Shown here: piece by piece, positions 9,200 through 22,688 of the stretch
Layout of the letters: each line of letters starts with the position of its first letter
Numbering within the stretch: position 1 is the first letter of the stretch
DNA from: Tetracentron sinense
Lineage: Eukaryota > Streptophyta > Magnoliopsida > Trochodendrales > Trochodendraceae
DNA: 64,000 nucleotides
Direction of reading: 5' to 3'
Assembly (NCBI GenBank): GCA_015143295.1
Contig: JABCRI010000943.1
Coordinates: forward strand, 1-64,000
Position numbers and translations under genes: made by a program
Notes under the pieces: model-generated
What the model saw: the letters and a program-made list of their open reading frames with translations, nothing else
The model's database searches: none
Told to the model about the DNA's origin: nothing

Positions 9200-12100
9200 C
9201 TTGTGTCCACGTGTCACTTTCGTGAACAAAACGACAAAAACGAGCTCGTCCCTCAACGCTGAGTTGGTTTCACGAATTTTATCCGTTACAATAATATCTC
9301 AGGATCTGTTTGGGTATGTCGATGGCACTATCCAACCTCCTCCCTCTTCGTGGAAAATCAACCAAATCCATCTTTCCACCTTCGGAAGAGAACAGATCAA
9401 TTTATTCTTAGTTGTTTACATGCTACATTAACCCAAAGTATTTTTGCACACACAGTGGGTCATTCTTCTTCTCAAGCTGTTTGGAAGACACCTACTCACA
9501 ACAATCTCGTGCTAGGTCTATGCACCTTCGTGGTGAATTGCAAATGATCACAAAAGGGAGCACTTCAGTCGCTGATTTCATGCTTAATTAAGATCAAATC
9601 AATTTCAGATTCACTCGCTGCGATTCAACTCCCTTTTACAGATGATGATCTCGTTTCCCACACACTCAATGGCCTCTCCAACGACGATGAAACCTTCATC
9701 ACTACCGTTAGCAATCGTGTGGAGCCTATCTCCTTTGAGGAGCTTCGAGCACGTCTACTACAACATGAGCAACGCCTTGCTCTCATGCACCCTCCTGCTG
9801 CCATCTCAGATGCGCAATCAACTGCCTTGTTTACAGGCCGCCAGCCCAATCGTGGCTCCCGCCCTCATGGTCGTGGTACTCGCAACAACTGGGGTCGACA
9901 TCAGCCTCAAAATCGTGGTCGTGGTCCTCAATATCAGCAGCCCCAGCAGTTCTATCTAGACCCAAATGGATCCAATCGTCCAAACAAAAATCGCTTTCCG
10001 GGTAATTGTCAAATTTGTGATAGATCCGGGCACTTTGCTCTTCAATGTCACCAAAGGTTCAACTATTCTTTCCAGGATGAATGCCTGCCCCAGTCCTTTA
10101 CAACTATGTCTGTTCAACAACAATTTCACCAACTGTATGATATCAACTGGCATCCTGACTCTGACGCCACCAATAACATGACATTCAATCCTACAAATCT
10201 ACTTCAACCAACGGAATACAATGTCTCAGACACAGTTGAAGTTGGTAATGGCTCTACCGCATCTATTACTCACATTGGTAACTCCTTCATTCCCCTAATT
10301 CAACTTTGAAGCTCCAGAATGTGTTATTAGTTCCTCAGATTAAGAAAAATCTGCTTTCTGTTGCTCATTTCATGAAGGATAATAACTGTGCCTTTGTCTT
10401 TTATCCTTGAGGATTTTCTGTAAAGGATCTACAAGCAGGGACAATACTTCTGAAAGGACCGGTTGATGGAGATCTATGCCCCATCCGTCGAAGGACTTCT
10501 CATCCAAAAGTCATGCATTTCTCCAACAAAGTTTCTGTTTCTACCTAACACAAAAGACTTGGTCACTCTCCAGTCATTGCAAAGCTTATTTCCAATAAAT
10601 GTCTTCCTTTAGATACTATAAATTTGAAGGTTTTTTTGTTCTGATTGTAGAATCGCAAAAAGTTCCAAACTTTCTTTTGGCACAGTTATTCATGACTCAC
10701 CACATCCTTTATATCTAGTTCATAGTGATGTTTGGGGTCCATCCCCTGTTGCTAGCCATTCCGGATTTAGATATTATATTAGTTTCATTGATGTCTTTAG
10801 TAGATATACATGGATTTTTCCTATGAAACAGAAATCTGAAAGCCTAAGTTGTTTTATGCGATTTCAACAGTTGACTGGGAATTTTTTTCCAAAAAAATTC
10901 ATTTTTTGCAAAGTGATGGAGGAGGCGAATACAAAAGATTTGCCTTTGCTAGTCACACTAGAAATCATGGCATCACTCACCGATTCTCATGTCCACACAC
11001 CTGAGCAAAATGGCCTTGACAGAGAGAAAGCACCGTCACTTGATTGAAACAACTAATAGCCTTCTAATTCAAGCAAGCATGCCTAAGTATCTAAGGTTTG
11101 AAGCTCTCTCTACTGCTGTGTTTTTAATCAACAAAATGTCGTCACACACTTTACAATTCATATCCCCGTTTGAAGCTTGGTATGCCAAGACGCCAAGCTA
11201 CGATTTTCTCCGCACTTTTGGTTGTGCATGCTTTCCGTTTTTGGATCCTTATCACAATGACAAGTTGAGTCCCAAATCTATCCAATGTGTTCTACTTGGT
11301 TATAGCACCTCTCACAAGGGCTATTGGTGCTTGGATCCTAATACAGGATGCATTTACATCTCACGGCATGTAATCAATAATGAGAACCTCTTTCCATTTA
11401 CAATACAACGCAGCAACAACAACAATTCTGAAGCTCCACCACTTGGAATTGTCATTCTTCCAGGACTATCTTCGTTACCGTCAAGCTTACCTATGGCTAC
11501 GGTACAATCTCCTTCACTTCATCAACAACCCACTACATTGGGCCAGCTGCTCCAGCCTGTAGACCACTTGCCCCCATACTGTTACCTCAGTCCCAGCTTG
11601 GTTCCCCTTCACCATGCACCACTAATGCCACTGATTCCAGCTGCAGTTCTCCCATGTTGTCTCCAGTTGCACCGCCTCAACCTCCATCTCCATTGGTTCA
11701 GCCTATCACTACTCCACCAAACCCGCTTATAGTTGATCTAAATCAGCCCCCATCCATCTGCATCCCAACTGCACCTTTACAACAACATCCCATGATCACT
11801 CGATCACAGGATGAGACGCTTCCTGGTCCATCGAAGAGTCTCCACAGCTCACGCCATCCAATTTCACAAGCCTTTCTAACAGCTTGCAGCCCTGGTCTTG
11901 ACACTCCAACATGTTTCAGTCAGGCCAACAAGAATGAAAAATGGCGTGTTGCTATGGTGGATGAGTTTAATGCATTGATCCACAACAAAACTTGGTCCTT
12001 AGTTCCCTTTAATAGCACCATGAATCTTGTCGGATGCTAATGAGTCTTTCGCATCAAGCAGAATGCCGAAGGAAAGATTGAAAGGTACAAAACACGTTTA

Positions 12101-13621
12101 GTTGCTAAGGGTTTTTACCAACAAGCGGGCATCGATTATGACGAGACATTTAGTCTAGTGGTTAACCCATCAACTATCTGCATTGTTCTGTCCATTGCTA
12201 TTACTCGCAATTGGGCCATTTGGTAGCTCGACGTCAAAAATGCATTCTTGAATGGAGATCTTCAAGAGGATGTTTTCATGTCACAACCTCCTGACTTCAC
12301 TGATAGTGCTCATCCACAATTTGTTTGTCGACTACACAAAGCCCTCTATGGTCTCAAACAAGCACCATGTGCTTGGTTCCACAAGTCCAGTACCTACCTT
12401 TCGGAATTTGGCTTTCGTTTTAGCAAAGTAGATACCTCTATGTTCATATTTCACTCCAATGAGGGTACGATCATCCTTCCCTTTATGTCGATGATATTAT
12501 TTTAACAGGAAACAATACTTTCTTAATCATGGAGTTTATATCTCGCATCAGACGCATTTTTGAGACAAAAGACTGGGTAATTTACATTTTTTTTCTTGGG
12601 ATGGAGGTTGCAAGGAAAGACAAGGGTAATCTTCTCCTCACCCAAAACAATTACTCCATATCATTGCTGGACAAATATGGTTTCATGGGTGCAAAGCCAG
12701 CCACAACACCTGTTGGATCCGGCTCAAAATTCTCCCTTCATCAAGGTGTTCCTCTAGCTGATCCAACCATTTATCGCCAACTAGTTGGTGCATTACAGCA
12801 TCTCACATTCACTCTTTCGAATATCACTTATGCTGTCAATCAAGTGTCCCTCTTCATGCACAAGCCTACAGACATCCAGACATCCACTTTACCACTGCAA
12901 AGAGGATACTCCGCTACATCAAAGGAACCTTGGGAGAAGGACTTAACTTCCTTCCAACATCATCCCTCACAATTTCAGCATTCTCCGATGCTGACTGGGC
13001 AAGAAATCCTGACGATTAACGATCAACCACCAGGTAATGTGTTTTTCTTGGATCAAATTTAATTCCATGGGGTGCCAAGAAACAACCTACAGTATCTCGA
13101 TCTACCGCCGAAGCTGAATATCGAGCTCTAACCTCTACTACAACTGATATCTTATGGGTGCGTTCTATTCTTCGTGATCTTGGATTGTTTCTTTAGCATC
13201 CATCCATTATCTACTGTGACAACATCAATGCAACATACATGGTTGCTAATCTCATTCTTCATGCACGAAACAAGCACATAGAAATAGATTATCATTTCAT
13301 ATGTGAGCGGGTAGTCATGTGTGCAATTCGTATCAACTCACAATCAAATTGCCGACTTATTCACAAAGGGACTTCCGAAGGCGAAATTTCAGTTTTTTAA
13401 GACCAAACTTATGGTTTACCCACCATAGGTTTGTGAGGGAGTGTTAGAGTTCTATGAGAATAGAACTCTCTAAGATCTTATCTGCCCATCTAACGTGATG
13501 ATAATCAGTTCTTGTATCTATCTATAAGTCTGTAAGCTCTCAGTTAATGTGTAACTCAATCACTATATATATGAGAGATCATCCCAGATCAGAGTAATCT
13601 GGTTTTCCTCCAACTCTCACA
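9200..13621 (+). mobile_element. Ty1/copia element A (RE1-like), 5' part missing
   Basis: Plus-strand copia remains in order: gag (SQDLFGYVDGT near 9300, zinc knuckle CQICDRSGHFALQC near 10010), protease remnant (about 10150), integrase (about 10700-11350), RT (about 11930-12520, with ALYGLKQAP) and RNase H (about 13000-13400). A 180-bp LTR follows at 13442-13621 (TGTTAGAG..CTCTCACA). The 5' LTR is not in the window, probably because Tat1 inserted here. Clearly old and broken many times. A shorter copy lies at 43.0-45.1 kb. Confidence 0.88.
13442..13621 (+). repeat. 3' LTR of copia element A
   Basis: It begins TGTTAGAGTTCTATGAGAAT right after the purine-rich 'tttgtgagggag' and ends CTCTCACA. 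It aligns with 44863-45069, which has an extra internal 27-bp segment. Confidence 0.82.
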
Positions 13622-14005
13622 ATCCTATAATATATACATAGAGAGAGAGAGAGTAGGGTCATACATAGTAAATAATTCAGTGTACGTCAAAAAATCAGTA
13701 GAGAATTCTTCACGTATAATTCGGATTACTCATTTAATATTTCGAATAAAATATTTGGTGAAAAAAAATGCAGGACATTAAAAGTGCGGTATGGAAAATA
13801 ATTCAAGTATAATTCATATCAAGACTCAAAAAATCGTTCAAAAATGGGCTAAACATATAAAATACATGTATTATTTTTTATCCAAATTTTAATGTAATCG
13901 AATAGATAAAGATAAGTGAGATGTACATATAATTGTAATATAAGATAGATAAATAAACCAAAGTTAAGGATTAAATACATGTAAACTAGAAATTTTAAGA
14001 TAAAA
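13622..14005. other. AT-rich non-coding flank shared with block B
   Basis: A short GA/TA microsatellite (about 13626-13655) is followed by AT-rich sequence matching 45070-45480. No gene seen. Confidence 0.7.
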
Positions 14006-15773
14006 GGGAAAATACATTTACACCCCCTCAGTTTTCAAATAATACATTAAGTGCCTTATTTTTTAAAAATAATGGCACTTACACCCCTCCATCATTTGAC
14101 TGTTAGTCAACTCACAGAAATAGTGATGCATGATGATGTCATGTGATTAAATGTGTAAACTTCCAACATTACCCCTTCAATTTTCAGAAAACACTATTCC
14201 TACTCCAAAACACTATTTATTTATTATTTAAAAATCTGGTTATCACCCACTCAGGTCGCCATGTGTCCCTTTTGACACCCCTTAACCGTGGTTAAGATTC
14301 ACCCACCCATCCTTGTTTATTTTTAAATATTAATTCTTTTTGAAAATTAAAAAAATAATTAGAGATTTTTTAATATTAAAAACAGATTTTTAATATCACC
14401 CCTTTAGGTTGCCACGTGTCCCTTTTGACACCCCTTAACCGTGGTTAAGATTCACCCACCCATCCTTGTTTATTTTTAAATATTAATTCTTTTTGAAAAT
14501 TAAAAAAAAAAATTAGAGTTTTTTTAGTATTAAAAACCGATTTTTAATATCACCCCTTGAGGTCACCACGTGTCCCTTTTGACACTCCTTAACGGTGGTT
14601 AAGATTCACTCACCTATTCTTGGTTTTTTTTTTTTAATATTAATTTTTTTTTGAAAAGTAAAAAAAAAATAGAGTTTTTTTAATATTGGAAACAGTTTTT
14701 TAATACCACCCCTTGAGGTCGCCACGTGTCCCTTTTGACACCCCTTAACCATGGTTAAGATTCATTCACCGATCCTTGGTTTTCTTTTAAACATTAATTC
14801 ATTTTTGAAAAAAAAAAATTAGAGTTTTTTTCATATCAAAAACAGTTTTTTAATATCATCCCTTGAGGTCGTCACGTGTCCCTTTTGACACCCTTTAACC
14901 ATGGTTAAGATTCACTCATCCATCCTTGTTTTTTTTTAAAATATTATATTTTTTGAAGATTAAAAAAAAATTAAATTTCTATTAATATGAAAAAAAGGTT
15001 TTTAAGATCACCCCTTGAGGGGGTGTCAAAAGGGACACTTGGCGACCTAAAGGGATGATATTAAAAAACTTTTTTTAATATTAAGAAAAATCTAATTTTT
15101 TTTTAATTAAAAAAAAAAACAAGGATGGATAGGTGAATCTTAACCACGGTTAAGGGGTGTCAAAAGGGACACGTGGCGACTTCAAGGGGTGATATTAAAA
15201 ATCTGTTTTTAATATTGAAAAAACTCTATATTTTTTTTTAAATTTTCAAAAAGAATTAATATTTAAAAATAAATAAGGATTGGTGGGTGAATCTTAACCA
15301 CGGTTAAGGGGTGTCAAAAGGGACACGTGGTGACCTCAAGGGGTGATATTAAAAATCTGTTTTTAATATTAAAAAAACTCTGATTATTTTTTTTAATTTT
15401 CAACAAGTATTAATATTTAAAAATAAAGAAGGATGAGTGGATGAACCTTAACCACGGTTAAGGGGTGTCAAAAGGGACACGTGACGACCTCAATGGTTGA
15501 TAACCAAATTTTTAAATAATAAATAAAGTGTTTTGGAGTAGGAATAGTGTTTTCTAGAAAATTAAAAGAGTAAAGTTATAAGTTTATACATTTAATCACA
15601 TGACATTATCATACATCATCATCATTTCTGTGAATTGACAACCGGTCAACTAATGTAAGGGTGTAAGTGACATTATTTCAAAATGTAAGGATACCTAATG
15701 TATTATTTGAAAATTGAGGGGGGTGCATATGTATTTTCTTCAAGCCTTAGGGAGTGTAAATGTATTTTCTCCG
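14006..15773. mobile_element. Large foldback transposon with inverted tandem arrays
   Basis: The outer arms (about 14006-14240 and 15500-15773) are inverted repeats ending GGGAAAATACATTTA. Inside, a unit of about 150 bp beginning 'caccccttgaggtcgccacg' is repeated about five times on the left (near 14242, 14394, 14550, 14704, 14857, plus a partial at 15008). It then appears about four times inverted on the right (near 15017, 15157, 15307, 15460). No coding sequence is seen. TAAAA flanks both ends. Block B has the empty site near 45477-45483, so insertion after the duplication is most likely. The superfamily is uncertain. Confidence 0.82.
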
Positions 15774-16548
15774 TAAAAAAAAAAATGAACATAATTAACA
15801 TCTATCCAATAAAAAGTGATTTAAGTACAGAGCGCAAGACGGCCGCTTTATCGCATGTCATGCAAGGGCAGAGTTGGGATCCAGCTCAATAGCGATTGAC
15901 TTTGAAGAGTTCAATAGCACCTACCCATTAACTGTGGTTAAGATTAGCTAATCCATAGGTTCAACAATCTAACTAGGTTTTAAGAATAATTTTTTTTTTT
16001 TTGAAAAAATCAACGTTGGAGGGCAGTTAAAGAGATCTGTGAGTGCGTTTGAACTCTCGCGAGTTCAATACCGGATCCGGTCTCGCAAGGACAATGGAGA
16101 ATTCGCCGTTTCCAAGTTTCTTTCTCTGATAAAGAAACAGAGCCAGGAACAGCATCCGTACGCCTATAGAGGTACCTATTGCAACTCTGCCCTTGCAGTC
16201 GGACAAAGGGTTTACCCTCGGGTCAGCAACAGATCAGGACCAACATCATCTCCGCCCCCCCCCCCCCCCCCCCCCCCCCCCCGGCCCCCCAAAAATTTCC
16301 CCATTTTTTCACGTATTCCCGTTCAAAATATTTTTTCCTTTTTTTGTTTTTTTTGTCCACTGATCCGTTGCCTTGCAGTCCCCGTAAACCTCTGCCTTCG
16401 ACGTCTCCTTACTAACTCCATTAGTAAAATCTAATGTATACTACAGTTTCGCCTTGTGGTGTTATTGTCTTCACTTAAAAAAACCTCTATTAAGTAGTTA
16501 CTGCGGCTCAGGGAGATTTTTGAAACAAGATTCTATTGTCCATTCGAT
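15774..16548. other. Non-coding segment shared with block B
   Basis: Matches 45480-46080 and 46600-46755 of block B, which is interrupted there by MITEs. It contains empty sites for three B-side elements (near 16130-16138, 16383-16391 and 16402-16409). Long ORFs here are low-complexity. No gene supported. Confidence 0.65.
16255..16292. repeat. Poly-C tract
   Basis: A run of nearly 30 cytosines broken only by a GG pair. It has no counterpart in block B and produces a spurious proline-rich ORF. Confidence 0.9.
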
Positions 16549-17480
16549 TCGGCCCCCAGGGGTTTAAAACATGGAAAACAATCACCTCCTCGTTCGGTGA
16601 CACAAGGAGGGGTGTCTCGGCTCCCATTTTCTTGCCATGTGTCCCCCTTTTAACCCCATTTAACTGTGGTTAAGATTCATCTATCCTTAGGGTTCACCCA
16701 TCTACCGATTAGTCACCCTAACTCAAAAATATTACATAAAAAGGCATGGTTTGAAAAGTTTTACCAAATAGGGTATGTATCCCAATATTACCCTTACTAG
16801 TATTTGGGTTTTATATTATAGGTAAGGGGTAAATATGTCAAAAGCATACCTTTTTTGGTAATAAAAATGCAAAACATGCCTTTTTTGATAAATTTGTCAA
16901 AAACATGCCCTTTTAGATAATAAAAAAGAAAATCATGCCCTTTAAGGTGAAGAGCCCAAAATAATATAAAAAAGTTTAACTAAAGGGTTAAAAATAAACT
17001 AACCCAAGTTAATGGGAGTTGAAGGGTCGGCTATGTGAGAGCGAGGAGGAATAGTCCTCTCCTCGGCCGACTGGAGGACTATTGCTCTTTTGCTCTTAAA
17101 ATATAGTCCCTCCCCCCCTCCCCCAAATTTTTTTTAATTTTTATTGTGGCCTCCCAAAATAGAGCCACGCCCAATTTTTGAACTCTCACCAATTGTGGTT
17201 AGGATTCACTCACACTTAGGTTTAAGCAATCCATCACTGCTCTTATTAGAATATAACATTCATGAATTTTATGACCACGGTGGACCCATTACTTTAAAAA
17301 ATAAATAAATAAAAATCTTGGGGCTATGCCCCGAACCCCCCAGCCCCATAATTTTTTCAATATATGTACTTTGGCAAGGAAAAAAACTGCTCAGCCGCCT
17401 TTGATTGGATTGCTAACCCAAACATTTGGATTTCTTGTTCTCTGTGCTATCTGCTTGAGAGAGAGAGATTCAGGTCAGAT
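16549..17480. mobile_element. Unclassified insertion specific to block A
   Basis: Block B reads directly from 'ccattGGAT' into 'ggtggtgacggg', whereas block A has about 930 bp between two GAT trinucleotides. Inside are a CTGTGGTTAAGATTCA stretch like that of the foldback family, short repeats of 'aaacatgcc' and C-rich tracts. No coding sequence or clear TIR seen. Confidence 0.45.
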
Positions 17481-18176
17481 GGTGGTGACGGGAGGTCCGA
17501 CCGATTTTGTTTATTGGGGGAGAGGCCAAACTGCAAAAATCTGTCTTGAGAGAGAGAATAAAAAGACATTGTTTTTGGAACTGATATATATATATATATA
17601 TATATATATAATAACAATTTTAATAAAATTTTCGCATCAATTGGGAATGGTTCGGATGATTTCAGAATATTGTGTACAACTCCGAATCATTGAATCGAAC
17701 GACCGATCAAAATGATAACGAACTTCACGATTTATTAAAGGAATCAATCACGTATTTACAAACTATGAACCCAAATCTCGTCCATCCATTCCATTCTTGA
17801 ACTAACAATTGTCTCCCTCCTTATTGATAAGAAAAACCGAAACTCTCTTCATTCTTCAATGCTCACAAGGCCATGACCATCTCTTTTCTCTTCCCTTATT
17901 CTTCTCTCTTCTCCTTCCCTTTTCTCTTCTTTTCCCCTACTGAGCCAGCTCGAACTATACCTACAATCTGCTTAATTTGGGCTTGCATGAACTCGGCACA
18001 AAGCCCGATTTTATTTGTGAATTGAGCTTGGATTCGGGTGCTGGGTCTGAGATTGGGATGGACTGGGCTTGGGCTAAGGTTTTAAATTAGCTCTGAGCTT
18101 GTGCTAATTCCAACTTGACCCGATTGCCACCTAGGACTAATATATGGAATCCAAACTGCAAAGTTCTGCTGCAAGG
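17481..18176. other. Non-coding segment shared with block B
   Basis: Aligns with about 46752-47459, including 'gatggtggtgacgggaggtc' and 'gaatggttcggatgatttca'. No ORF with protein-like character. It ends in the CAAGG target site of the next element. Confidence 0.7.
17583..17611. repeat. (TA)n microsatellite
   Basis: Uninterrupted TA dinucleotides in the A copy; the B copy has only 'taatatataaaat' at this place. Confidence 0.9.
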
Positions 18177-18588
18177 TGTTGGGATTTAAACCACGCGTTT
18201 AATCCCTAAACCCTTCGGATCTTGAGAGACTATGAATCACAGAAATCACACAACAAATAGAAAAATTGCAGAGAAGAAAATAGAGACAAAACACACAGAT
18301 ATACGAGCTTCGGCAACGTGCCTACGTCCTCGGGAGCCACACCAATTCATTATATTGAAGATACATAATACACAAAGTTTTTTCTCTCTTCGAAAAATTA
18401 CGGCCACTTCTCACACTCGTTAAACTTAAAAAATAAGCATACAACTATATGTTTAGGGTTAAACTGTAAAGCCAAAAATACCCCTGCAGAAACGTAAAAT
18501 ATCGATTTTCGTCGCAATCTGGGCCGGGGCACTGCCCCCCCTGCCACCCCCCCGGGCAATCTGCTAAAGGTTGTCTACATTCCCAACA
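18177..18588 (-). repeat. 3' LTR of the 4.9 kb copia
   Basis: 412 bp, TG..CA ends. A polypurine tract (minus-strand CAAGTGGGAGAT) stands next to it at 18589-18600. Confidence 0.93.
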
Positions 18589-18693
18589 ATCTCCCACTTG
18601 GATATAACCGAAGCAACACTGAACTCCATATTCTTAAACAAAGTGAATGTAGTGATCTCACCCCTCCTGGTATGGCTCCAATCATTCATCTCT

Positions 18694-21347
18694 TCAAGCA
18701 TGAAGGCCAATTGAAGTTGAACACAACTTCAGTTTCTCAATGGTGACTGGCTTGGTCAACATATCTGCTGGATTTTTACTTCCCAAAATCTTCTCTAGTA
18801 ACAACTCCCCATTCTCTAAAAGCGAGCGAATAAAATGGTACCGCAAGTCAATATGCTTCGTTCTGGCATGGAACACTGGATTCTTGGCAAGGTGTATAGC
18901 ACTCTGGCTGTCACTGAAAAGAACACTGTTTTCTTGCTTCAGACCCAATTCCTCCAAAAAACTCCTCAACCAAATCATCTCCTTGCTAGCCTCTGTCACG
19001 GCTACATACTCAGCTTCTGTCGTGGATAATGTCACTATCTTCTGCAGACGTGAGACCCAACTCATTGCTGTCGAACCCAAAGTATAGATATAACCTGTGG
19101 TGCTTCGCCTTGTATCATGATCACCGGCGAAATCAGCATCCACATATCCCTGCAACACCAAATCTTTCCTCCCAAAGCACAGTGGTAAGTCTTTGGTACC
19201 TCTTAAATATCTCAATATCCACTTTACTCATTCTCAATGTTGTTTCCCTGGATTGCTAGCATATCTGCTCATAACTCCCACTGCATGGGCTATATCCGGT
19301 CTTGTGCAAACCATCGCATACATTAGGCTACCAATGGCTGAGGCATAAGGAACCTTAGTCATGTACTCCTTCTCTGCATCTGTCTTGGGAGACTGCTGCT
19401 CAGAAAGTTTAAAGTGACTTCCTAAGGGCGAGCCAACTGCCTTGGCATTTTGCATATTGAATCTTTGGAGTACTCGTTCAATATACTCCGTTTGACTCAA
19501 CTTCAAAGTACTCTGAGTCCTATCCCTGCCGATCCTCATCCCAAGCATCTATTTCGCTGCACCCAGATCCTTCATAGCAAACTCTTTTGCCAACTGTTGT
19601 TTCAACTTGTTTATCTCCTGTAAACAAGATCCTGTTACAAGCATATCATCAACATATAGTAATAAAATAATGTAACTGGACTCAAACCTCTTGAAGTAAC
19701 AACAGTGATCTGCATTGCACCTTTCGTAGCCATTGCGTTGCATAAAACCATCAAATTTCTTGTACCACTGCCTAGGGGCCTGTTTCAAACCATACAATTC
19801 TTGAGTCTACATACCATCTCTTCCTTGCCTTCTTTAATGAAACCAACAGGCTGCTTTATATAGATTTCTTCATCTAAGTCACCATGAAGAAAAACAGTTT
19901 TAACATCCAACTGCTTAAGGTAGAGATTCTCAGCAGCTACTAAACTCAATACCACTCTGATAGTGGTCATCTTCACAACTGGAGAAAATATCTCTGTATA
20001 ATCGACCCCTTCCTTCTGTTGGAAGCCTTTCACAATCAGCCTGGCCTTGTACCTCTTACTACCATCACTCTCTTGCTTAACCCCGTAGTCCCACTTGTTA
20101 TGTAAAGTTTTCTTCCCTGCAGGGAGCCTCGCCAACTCCCAAGTCTTATTCGAGTGGAGAGAATTCATCTCTTCCTGCATCGCATTCTCCCACTTAATTG
20201 ACTCACTAACCTGCAAAGCCTCATCATAACTCTCTGGTTCCCTACTGTCTGTCAATAGCAAGTAATAAAGCGATGAGAGATATTTAGGATTAGGTTTAGG
20301 TACTCTGGATGACCTCCTCAATTCTATGGTAGGTATGCTAGACTCTGCCTCTGACATTGTCCCCGGAACTGTCTCATCTACCTGACCAGAACTATTCTCA
20401 ACTCTACTGTCATCTGGAAGCTCCTCCAACTCCAAATTTTTGGCTGTGTCTTCTTCCTTAGTGGTACTCTCACTGTTCAGTTTGTTGTCCCTGTCTTTGT
20501 ACAATACTCTTTCATCAAATACAACATCTCTATTCCTGATAATCTTCCTATTCTTGTCATCCCAAAAGCGATAACTGAACTCATCAATGCCGTACCCAAT
20601 GAATGTACACTTCTGTGACTTAGCATCTAGTTTGTCCCTGACATGGTCACCAATATGAACATAAGACACACAACCAAAAACCTTTAAATGCGAGAGATTT
20701 ACCTCTTTATCACTCCAAACCTCTTCCGGTATCCCAAAGTTCAACGGAACTGATGGCCCATGATTAACCAAGTAAGCTGCTGTATTTACTGCATCTGCCC
20801 AAAAACACTTTGGCAACCTTGCATGTAACCGCATGCTCCTAGCACGCTCAGTCAAAGTCCTGTTCATCCTTTCTGCAATACCATCATGCTGCGGTGTGCC
20901 TGGAGGGGTCCTCTCTAAACGAATCTCATTCAGAGCACATGCCTTCTTGAACTCCCCCAGCTCATACTCTCCACCATTATCTGATCTCAAACACTTCACT
21001 TTCAAATTTGTTTCATTCTCAACCATGGCTTTCCACTTCTTGAAGATCTCAAACACCTCTGACTTGTGCTTCATGAAGTACACCCATACCTTCCTCGAGT
21101 GGTCGTCAATAAAGGTAACAAAATACGTCGAGCCACCAAGAGAAGACACGGTAGCTGGACCCCACACATCTGTATGGACAAGCTCTAGCTTGCAAGCCTT
21201 AGGGGGCCTGCCACTTTTCTGGAAGCTAACTCTCTTCTGTTTCCTGAAGATGCAATCCTCACACATGTCAATACCCACTGACTCAATGCCTGGTAGCTTT
21301 CCTTGTGATTGCAGAACCTTTATTCCATTCTCACTCATGTGTTCCAA
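18694..21347 (-). CDS. Copia integrase, RT and RNase H region
   Basis: Integrase lies at about 21300-20600 (DVWGPA, DNGGEY, PPGTPQHDGIAERMNRTL). RT lies at about 20200-19300 (YGLKQAPRQWY and the catalytic YVDDM). RNase H lies at about 19200-18750 (DADFAGD, TEAEYVA, KHIDLRYHFIR). Domain order INT-RT-RH is diagnostic of Ty1/copia. The fossil is treated as broken. Confidence 0.9.
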
Positions 21348-21356
21348 CCTACTGTG

Positions 21357-22600
21357 TCACAATTTTGAACTCACCTTGTCATCTGCAATTGCGAGGGTGT
21401 CACTCGCATGTGAAGTCAAATAAAGAGTACCATTCTTCCTACCACGGGCAATCACCATGGTACCATTGGAGACTTTCCATGTGTCTCCTGTGAATGTCGA
21501 GATATAACCCGCTGTTCCAAGCTGCCCAACTGAAATTAGGTTTCTCTTCAATTTCGGAACGTGTCTGACATCTTTCAAACACCACTTGAATCCATGTGCC
21601 TCAATTTGCACATCGCCTCTTCCCACAATACTATAAGGCTCATCGTCTCCCAAGTATACTTTTCCAAAGTCTCCTGCTACATAGTTCTGCATAACCTCTC
21701 TATTAGCAGTCGCGTGGAATGAGGCACCTGAATCAATTACCCATGACTCGGCATTACTGTCCATAGCAAGGATAAGTGCGTCATGCACAATATGAGCTTC
21801 CTGCTCATTCTTATCATTCTTTGGCGCTTTGCAGGTTGTCGCCATATGGCCCATCTGACCACAATTCCAACATTCACCTTTAATAGGCCGAACTGCAGAT
21901 TGTGACCTATTTCCCTTCCTGGATTTCGATCGTTTCCTGTTCTGATTCTGACCACCCCATTTTTGGCTTCTGCCTCTCTGCTCGAGACTAAGGGCTGAAC
22001 CCGAACTACTTGAAGCTTCTATTGATTTTCTTCTGACATTCTCAGTCAAAATCAAACTTACAACCTCACTCAGTTTCAATTTCTCCTTCCCAGCCGAGTT
22101 ACTGATCGCAGTTACACTTCCCTGCCAACTCTCTGGCAACTGAGACATGATTAACAGAGCTTGAACCTCGTCGTCAAAAGTAATATCGACAGAGGTAAGC
22201 TGATCTACTATTGTATTGAATTCACTGAGATGTAACATGAAGGAATGTCCTTTTGTCATCTTAAGGTTCCAAAGTTTTTTAACAAGATGTACCTTATTCG
22301 CAGCGGACGGTTGCTCGTACATCTTTGCTAGTGCTGCCATGAGATCTACTGTCGTCTTCTCCTTCAATATATTGTGGGCTACTGTTTTCGCGAGCGACAA
22401 TCGAACCTGTTCGATTGCCTTCCTGTCAAGGATATCCCAATCTTCATCGGTCTCGTCCTTTCTCTTTCCCTTTTCTTTACCCATCAATGGTCGGTAAAGA
22501 TCCTTCTGATACAGATAGTCCTCTATCTGCGTCTTCCAGTAAGCGAAATCTGAACCATTGAATTTATCAATTTTCGATTTGCCTTCTTCAGAACCCATAG
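21357..22600 (-). CDS. Copia gag and protease region
   Basis: Gag begins near MGSEEGKSKIDKFNGSDFAY (a UBN2-type copia gag). It carries a zinc knuckle CWNCGQMGHMATTC of the C-x2-C-x4-H-x4-C form, and then a protease with VIDSGASFH. It encodes the particle protein and processing enzyme of the retrotransposon. Confidence 0.9.
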
Positions 22601-22674
22601 CTCCCACTGCAACCCTAGACTGCTCGAACAAACTTCGATCTGCAAATCTGTCGAACACCTTTTGCGCAACCTAC

Positions 22675-22686
22675 GCTCTGATACCA
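22675..22686 (-). other. Copia primer binding site (tRNA-iMet)
   Basis: The minus strand reads TGGTATCAGAGC two bases after the LTR end. Confidence 0.93.
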
Positions 22687-22688
22687 GT

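Noticed and set aside
16039-16434. Proline-rich protein gene
   Set aside because: The prolines come only from the poly-C tract, and block B shows the flanks are non-coding.
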